A stretch of 64,000 nucleotides of DNA from positions 3,968,001-4,032,000 of the forward strand of contig NZ_CP177163.1 of the NCBI RefSeq assembly GCF_046736075.1, in the 5' to 3' direction. The notes beneath the pieces are model-generated. The model was given only the letters and a program-made list of their open reading frames with translations, had not been told where the DNA came from and ran no database searches. Each line of letters opens with the position of its first letter. The stretch's first letter is position 1. Position numbers and translations under genes: made by a program. This DNA comes from Stenotrophomonas sp046736075. GTDB taxonomy: Bacteria; Pseudomonadota; Gammaproteobacteria; Xanthomonadales; Xanthomonadaceae. This document shows positions 59,841-64,000 of this stretch, piece after piece.

Positions 59841-60610
59841 ATGGGATATTGGCCCCCGAGGTCCTCGTGCTGGGTGGCACCGGCAACGTCGGCCAGGGCA
59901 TCGTGGCGGCCCTGCTGGAAGCGGGCAGCCCGGTGCTGGTGGTCGGCCGCGACCCGGGCCGCCTGGCTGCGCTGCGCGACCAGTTCGCCGATGAGCCGGC
60001 GCTGGAGACGCTGCTGGGTTCGGTGGCCGACGACGGTTCGGCGCGCACGCTTGCCGAACGCATCGCCGCACGCCCGCGCCCGCTGGCCGCGGTCGTGGCC
60101 AGCCTCGGTGCGCCGCTGCGGCTGGGCCGGTTGATCGACCAGCCCTCGTCGTGGCTGATGGAACGCATCGAGCGCGACCTGGTCCCCCACGTCAACGCCG
60201 CCCATCACCTGGTGCCGCTGCTCGCGCAGCGCGCACCCGGTGCGCGCTACGTGGTCATCGGCAGCCCGTGCGGGTTGCGTCCGTGGTCCGGCCACGGCGA
60301 TGCGTCGGTGTCGTCCGCGGCCATCCGCATGTTCGTGCAGGTGCTGCACGAAGAGGCGCAGGGCGTGGGCGTACGCGCGCAGATGCTGGAAGTCACCCAT
60401 CCGGTGTGCACGCCGGGCAATGCCGCCAACGCCTGCGTCGAATGGCCGAGCGCGCTGGCCGTTGGCCGCCGCGTGGTGTCGGTGCTGGATGGTTGCCGCG
60501 ACATGCGCCCGTTCCTCCGCTGCGACACCACCGATGCCGCGCTGCCCAAGGGGCTGCTGCGCATTGATGCGCCTGCCGTGCCCTGGCGCAACTCGCTCGA
60601 CATGGCTTGA
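59837..60610 (+). CDS. short-chain dehydrogenase/reductase-family protein (SmeU1-like)
   Basis: 257 residues with a Rossmann start VLVLGGTGNVGQGIVAALLEAG and VVGRDPGRLAAL. The central region (AAVVASLGAPLRLGRLI, RYVVIGSPCGLRPWSG) lacks the usual YxxxK pair at the expected place, so catalytic activity is uncertain. Position before an RND adaptor gene recalls SmeU1 of the SmeVWX operon, described as an SDR protein. The SoxR-type promoter begins within its last codons. Confidence 0.75.
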   Translation: MNGILAPEVLVLGGTGNVGQGIVAALLEAGSPVLVVGRDPGRLAALRDQFADEPALETLLGSVADDGSARTLAERIAARPRPLAAVVASLGAPLRLGRLIDQPSSWLMERIERDLVPHVNAAHHLVPLLAQRAPGARYVVIGSPCGLRPWSGHGDASVSSAAIRMFVQVLHEEAQGVGVRAQMLEVTHPVCTPGNAANACVEWPSALAVGRRVVSVLDGCRDMRPFLRCDTTDAALPKGLLRIDAPAVPWRNSLDMA

Positions 60611-60637
60611 CCTGAACATAAGTTGAGGTCGCAGGAT
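60607..60637 (+). promoter_or_regulatory. SoxR-type promoter before the RND adaptor gene
   Basis: ACCTGAA-N6-TTGAGGT (60610-60629) matches the SoxR box with one mismatch. It is preceded by -35 TTGACC (60607-60612), and a 19-base spacer leads to CAGGAT (60632-60637), a weak -10. The layout is the same as that upstream of sodA. The adaptor ATG is 60 bases downstream. Confidence 0.72.
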
Positions 60638-60697
60638 GCCGCACCCCGTTCTTGAACACCTTTGTTTTCCTATCGTCACCACCCCCAGGACATCGTC

Positions 60698-61918
60698 ATG
60701 ACGCACTCTCCCTCCTCGAAGAACCTTGCCCGGCGCATCGCGCTCGGGACCGTGACCGCTTTGGCCCTGGCGGTGCTTGTCGGTTGCAGTGGCGGCCACG
60801 CCGAAACCGCCGGCCCGCCGCCGCCGTCGGTCAGTGCCGCGCCCGTGCTGGTCAAGCAGGTCAGCCAGTGGGATGACTTCAGCGGCCGCGTGGAAGCGGT
60901 TGAAAGCGTGGAACTGCGCCCGCGTGTTTCCGGCTACATCGACAAGGTCAACTATGTCGAAGGCCAGGAAGTGAAGAAGGGCGATGTGCTCTTCACCATC
61001 GACGCGCGCAGCTACCGCGCCGAACTGGCCCGCGCCGACGCCGAACTGGCGCGAGCGCGCACCCAGGCGCAGGTCAGCCGCAGCGAAGCCGAGCGCGCCC
61101 GCCGCCTGTCCGACCAGCAGGCGATCTCCACCGAAACCTGGGAACAGCGCCGTGCCACCGCCGAACAGGCGCAGGCGCAGGTGCAGGCCGCGCAGGCGGC
61201 CGTGGATGCGGCACGCCTCAATGTCGAATTCACCCAGGTGCGTGCGCCGATCAATGGCCGTGCCGGCCGCGCGATGGTTACCGCCGGCAACCTGGTCACC
61301 GCCGGCGACAGCGCCAGCGTGCTGACCACGCTGGTGTCGCTGGACAAGGTGTTCGTCTACTTCGACGCCGATGAAGGCACCTTCCTGCGCTATGCGCAGA
61401 TGGCACGCAAGGGCGAACGCCCGAGCGAGCGCGACAGCGAACTGCCGGTCAAGGTCGGGCTGTCGGGTGAAGAGGGCTATCCGCACAGCGGCAAGGTCGA
61501 CTTCCTCGACAACCAGGTCACCCGCAGCACCGGCACCATCCGGGTCCGCGCGCTGCTGGACAACGCCGACCGCGCCTTCACCCCGGGGCTGTTCGCCCGC
61601 GTGCAGCTGCTCGGCAGTGGCCAGTTCCAGGCCATGCTGATCGATGAGAAGGCCGTGCTGACCGACCAGGACCGCAAGTACGTGTACGTGGTCGACAAGG
61701 ACGGCAAGGCGCAGCGCCATGACATCCAGCTCGGCCGCACCGCCGATGGGCTGCGCATCGTCGAGCAGGGCCTCAAGGCCGGCGACCGCGTGATCATCGA
61801 CGGCGTGCAGAAGGTCTTCATGCCTGGCATGCCGGTACAGGCCAAGGCGGTTGCGATGCAGCCGGCTGCGGCTGCAGCGGCGCCTCCGGCTGTTGCACAG
61901 GTCACCGCGCTGAAGTGA
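60698..61918 (+). CDS. RND efflux periplasmic adaptor (membrane fusion protein, SmeV-like)
   Basis: 406 residues. A lipobox LAVLVGC (Cys30) anchors it in the inner membrane. The barrel-sandwich hybrid domain (VELRPRVSGYIDKVNYVEGQEVKKGDVLFTID), an alpha-helical hairpin rich in Ala/Gln/Arg (residues about 110-190) and the beta-barrel domain (RSTGTIRVRALLDNADRAFTPGLFARV) are in the AcrA/MexE order. Couples the RND pump to an outer-membrane channel not yet seen in the window. It stands behind its own SoxR-type promoter. Confidence 0.9.
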   Translation: MTHSPSSKNLARRIALGTVTALALAVLVGCSGGHAETAGPPPPSVSAAPVLVKQVSQWDDFSGRVEAVESVELRPRVSGYIDKVNYVEGQEVKKGDVLFTIDARSYRAELARADAELARARTQAQVSRSEAERARRLSDQQAISTETWEQRRATAEQAQAQVQAAQAAVDAARLNVEFTQVRAPINGRAGRAMVTAGNLVTAGDSASVLTTLVSLDKVFVYFDADEGTFLRYAQMARKGERPSERDSELPVKVGLSGEEGYPHSGKVDFLDNQVTRSTGTIRVRALLDNADRAFTPGLFARVQLLGSGQFQAMLIDEKAVLTDQDRKYVYVVDKDGKAQRHDIQLGRTADGLRIVEQGLKAGDRVIIDGVQKVFMPGMPVQAKAVAMQPAAAAAAPPAVAQVTALK

Positions 61919-61919
61919 A

Positions 61920-61975
61920 GAGCAGCCGACTGACCGTCGGCTCTACATAGCAGCCGGCTCCCCCGTCGGCTCTAC
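61920..61975 (+). repeat. two degenerate GTAG elements in the efflux operon
   Basis: Two inverted units, GCCGACTGACCGTCGGCTCTAC and a shorter CCGGC-TCCCCC-GTCGGCTCTAC variant, lie in the 162-base gap between the adaptor and pump genes. The rest of the gap, to 62080, has further GC palindromes. Confidence 0.75.
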
Positions 61976-62080
61976 CGTTTCTGCCATCGCCCCGTGCAGG
62001 GGCACCCTGCCACCGCTGTCGCCTGCGACAGCGGCCGGGGTCCTGCACGCCGGCGTTGGTGAACACCCAGGAATCCACCA

Positions 62081-64000
62081 ATGGACTTTTCCCGTTTCTT
62101 CATCGACAGGCCGATTTTCGCGGCCGTATTGTCGATTGTGATCTTCGCCGCCGGCCTGATCTCCATACCGATGCTGCCGATCGGCGAGTACCCGGAAGTG
62201 GTGCCGCCGTCGGTCGTGGTGCGCACCGTCTACCCGGGTGCGAACCCGAAGGTGATCGCTGAAACCGTCGCCACCCCGCTCGAAGAGGCCATCAACGGCG
62301 TCGAGGGCATGATGTACCTCAAGTCGGTGGCCGGCTCGGACGGCGTGCTGCAGATGACCGTCACCTTCCGCCCGGGCACCGACCCGGACGAGGCGGCGGT
62401 GAAGGTGCAGAACCGCGTCGCCCAGGCGCAGGCACGCCTGCCTGAAGACGTACGCCGGCAGGGTGTCACCACCCAGAAGCAGTCGCCGACGTTCCTGATG
62501 GTCGTGCACCTGACCTCGCCCAACGGCAAGTACGACACCCTGTACCTGCGCAACTACGCCCGCCTGCACGTCAAGGACGCGCTGGCCCGGATTCCCGGCG
62601 TGGGCGATGCGCAGATCTTCGGCGGTGGCGACTACGCCATGCGCGCCTGGCTGGACCCGGACAAGGTTGCCGCGCGCGGCCTGACCGCGTCCGACGTGGT
62701 TGGCGCGATGCGCGAGCAGAACGTGCAGGTCTCGGCCGGTCAGCTCGGCGCCGAGCCGATGCCCAACAGCCAGTTCCTGACCCTGATCAATGCCCAGGGC
62801 CGCCTGCGCAGCGAGCAGGAGTTCGGCGACATCGTGCTCAAGAGCGGTGCCGATGGTGAAGTGGTACGCCTGTCGGACGTGGCCCGGGTTGAACTGGGTG
62901 CGGGCGACTACACCCTGCGCTCGCAGCTGGACGGCAAGAACGCCGTGGGCATCGGCATCTTCCAGGCTCCCGGTGCCAACGCGCTGGAGATCCGCGATGC
63001 CGTGATCGGCACGATGGACGAAATGCAGAAGGCCTTCCCGGCCGACGTGAAGTACGAAGCGGTGTACGACACCACCATCTTCGTGCGCGATTCGATCAAG
63101 GCGGTGGTCTCGACCCTGCTGGAAGCCATCGCGCTGGTGGTGCTGGTGGTGATCCTGTTCCTGCAGACCTGGCGCGCCTCGATCATTCCGTTGATCGCGG
63201 TGCCGGTGTCGATCGTGGGTACGTTTGCGGCACTGTACGTGCTGGGCTTCTCGATCAACACGCTGAGCCTGTTCGGCCTGGTGCTGGCGATCGGCATCGT
63301 GGTCGATGACGCGATCGTGGTGGTGGAAAACGTCGAGCGCAACATCGAGGAAGGCCTGTCGCCCACGGCGGCGGCGCACCAGGCGATGAAGGAAGTGTCC
63401 GGCCCGATCATCGCGATCGCGCTGGTGCTGTGTGCGGTGTTCGTGCCGATGGCCTTCCTGTCCGGCGTGACCGGCCAGTTCTACAAGCAGTTCGCCGTCA
63501 CCATCGCCATCTCCACGGTGATCTCGGCGATCAACTCGCTGACCCTCTCGCCGGCCCTGGCCGCACGCCTGCTCAAGCCGCACGGTGCGCCCAAGGATGG
63601 CCCGAGCCGTCTGATCGACCGCCTGTTCGGCTGGGTGTTCCGTCCGTTCAACCGCTTCTTCAAGTCCAGCTCGGAGAAGTACGAGCGTGGCGTGTCGAAG
63701 ATCCTCGGTCGTCGTGGCGCGGTGTTCGTGGTGTACGCGGTGCTGCTGGTGGGTACCGGCTTCATCTTCAAGCTGGTGCCGCCGGGCTTCATCCCGACGC
63801 AGGACAAGCTGTACCTGATCGCCGGTGTGAAGCTGCCGGAAGGTTCCTCGATCGCGCGTACCGATGAAATGCTGCGCAAGGTCGCCAAGATCGCCCAGGA
63901 AACCGATGGTGTGGCCCACACCATTTCGTTCCCGGGTCTGAACGCGCTGCAGTTCACCAACACGCCCAACACCGGTGTGGCGTTCATTCCGCTCAAGCCG
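62081..64000 (+). CDS. RND efflux pump inner-membrane transporter (5' part, SmeW-like)
   Basis: The first 640 codons; the gene continues past the window, about 400 residues being missing by family length (~1050). It is a proton-driven drug/metabolite pump of the HAE1/AcrB type. N-terminus MDFSRFFIDRPIFAAVLSIVIF, porter-domain segments (EYPEVVPPSVVVRTVYPGANP), and TM4 GIVVDDAIVVVENVERNI with the proton-relay pair Asp409-Asp410 (equal to AcrB Asp407/408). Further helices follow to residue 570. It partners the adaptor encoded just upstream. Confidence 0.93.
   Translation, partial: MDFSRFFIDRPIFAAVLSIVIFAAGLISIPMLPIGEYPEVVPPSVVVRTVYPGANPKVIAETVATPLEEAINGVEGMMYLKSVAGSDGVLQMTVTFRPGTDPDEAAVKVQNRVAQAQARLPEDVRRQGVTTQKQSPTFLMVVHLTSPNGKYDTLYLRNYARLHVKDALARIPGVGDAQIFGGGDYAMRAWLDPDKVAARGLTASDVVGAMREQNVQVSAGQLGAEPMPNSQFLTLINAQGRLRSEQEFGDIVLKSGADGEVVRLSDVARVELGAGDYTLRSQLDGKNAVGIGIFQAPGANALEIRDAVIGTMDEMQKAFPADVKYEAVYDTTIFVRDSIKAVVSTLLEAIALVVLVVILFLQTWRASIIPLIAVPVSIVGTFAALYVLGFSINTLSLFGLVLAIGIVVDDAIVVVENVERNIEEGLSPTAAAHQAMKEVSGPIIAIALVLCAVFVPMAFLSGVTGQFYKQFAVTIAISTVISAINSLTLSPALAARLLKPHGAPKDGPSRLIDRLFGWVFRPFNRFFKSSSEKYERGVSKILGRRGAVFVVYAVLLVGTGFIFKLVPPGFIPTQDKLYLIAGVKLPEGSSIARTDEMLRKVAKIAQETDGVAHTISFPGLNALQFTNTPNTGVAFIPLKP

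Noticed and set aside
1..64000. tRNA, rRNA, integrase or transposase genes
   Set aside because: None was recognised on either strand by reading; no cloverleaf-like or IS-type ORF stood out. A dedicated scan could not be run.

Overview
This 64 kb window is GC-rich chromosomal DNA from a gammaproteobacterium of the Xanthomonadaceae, most likely Stenotrophomonas (S. maltophilia complex). The evidence is the gene content, the very frequent ATGA-type stop/start overlaps, and dozens of short GTAG-headed palindromes between genes, of the kind described as SMAG/REP-like elements in S. maltophilia. I saw no tRNA, rRNA, CRISPR array, prophage or complete insertion sequence. The window is mostly housekeeping DNA with a few accessory modules.

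Layout. 1-3.1 kb: pantothenate genes panB (partial), panC, panD, then pgi. 3.1-5.2 kb: GTAG array and a RegB/RegA-type redox two-component pair (minus). 5.4-8.2 kb: ispG, a PAP2 phosphatase and a GacA-like regulator. 8.3-14.4 kb: the Entner-Doudoroff operon zwf-glk-pgl-edd-eda (minus), facing a sugar-ABC ATPase across a region with a LacI-type operator. 15.8-16.2 kb: a 210-bp tandem duplication that copied the ATPase gene's 3' end. 16.2-21.7 kb: ygfZ (minus) and succinate dehydrogenase with its assembly factors (SdhAF4-like, sdhC, sdhD, sdhA, sdhB, sdhE, ygfX-like). 21.7-24.2 kb: lolC/E-type permease, lolD, a lipoprotein. 24.2-30.1 kb: yggX, mutY, ftsY, htpG (minus) and an orphan flagellar-rod-like gene. 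30.5-35.4 kb: rsmD, coaD, lipoprotein, ferredoxin, ggt, an MBL hydrolase. 35.4-36.7 kb: eight ~154-bp tandem units made of GTAG palindromes. 36.7-37.7 kb: psiF-like and upp (minus). 37.9-43.6 kb: a putative phosphate-scavenging operon (TonB receptor, beta-propeller phytase, purple-acid-type phosphatase, exported pyrophosphatase). 43.9-45.4 kb: sodA, flavin reductase and TPR gene (minus) behind a SoxR-type promoter. 45.6-50.4 kb: a 1585-residue DUF4011 helicase-nuclease. 50.4-55.1 kb: acetyltransferase, ECF sigma with its probable anti-sigma, a membrane protein, photolyase, OmpA-like lipoprotein. 55.1-58.2 kb: Oar-like TonB receptor (minus). 58.4-64 kb: a LysR regulator facing a small ORF, an SDR protein and an RND efflux pump; this resembles SmeRv-SmeU1-SmeVW, and the RND protein runs off the window.

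Themes. The clearest regulatory signals are two SoxR-type promoters with 19-bp spacers, one for sodA and one just before the RND adaptor gene; they suggest a shared response to redox-active compounds. The repeats are also notable: GTAG palindromes lie inside ftsY as coding sequence, supply the stop codon of the RegA-like gene, and form the 1.3-kb tandem array. Candidates for less-described biology are the DUF4011 helicase-nuclease (possible defence gene), the phytate-to-phosphate operon, and small ORFs inside the sdh and efflux operons.
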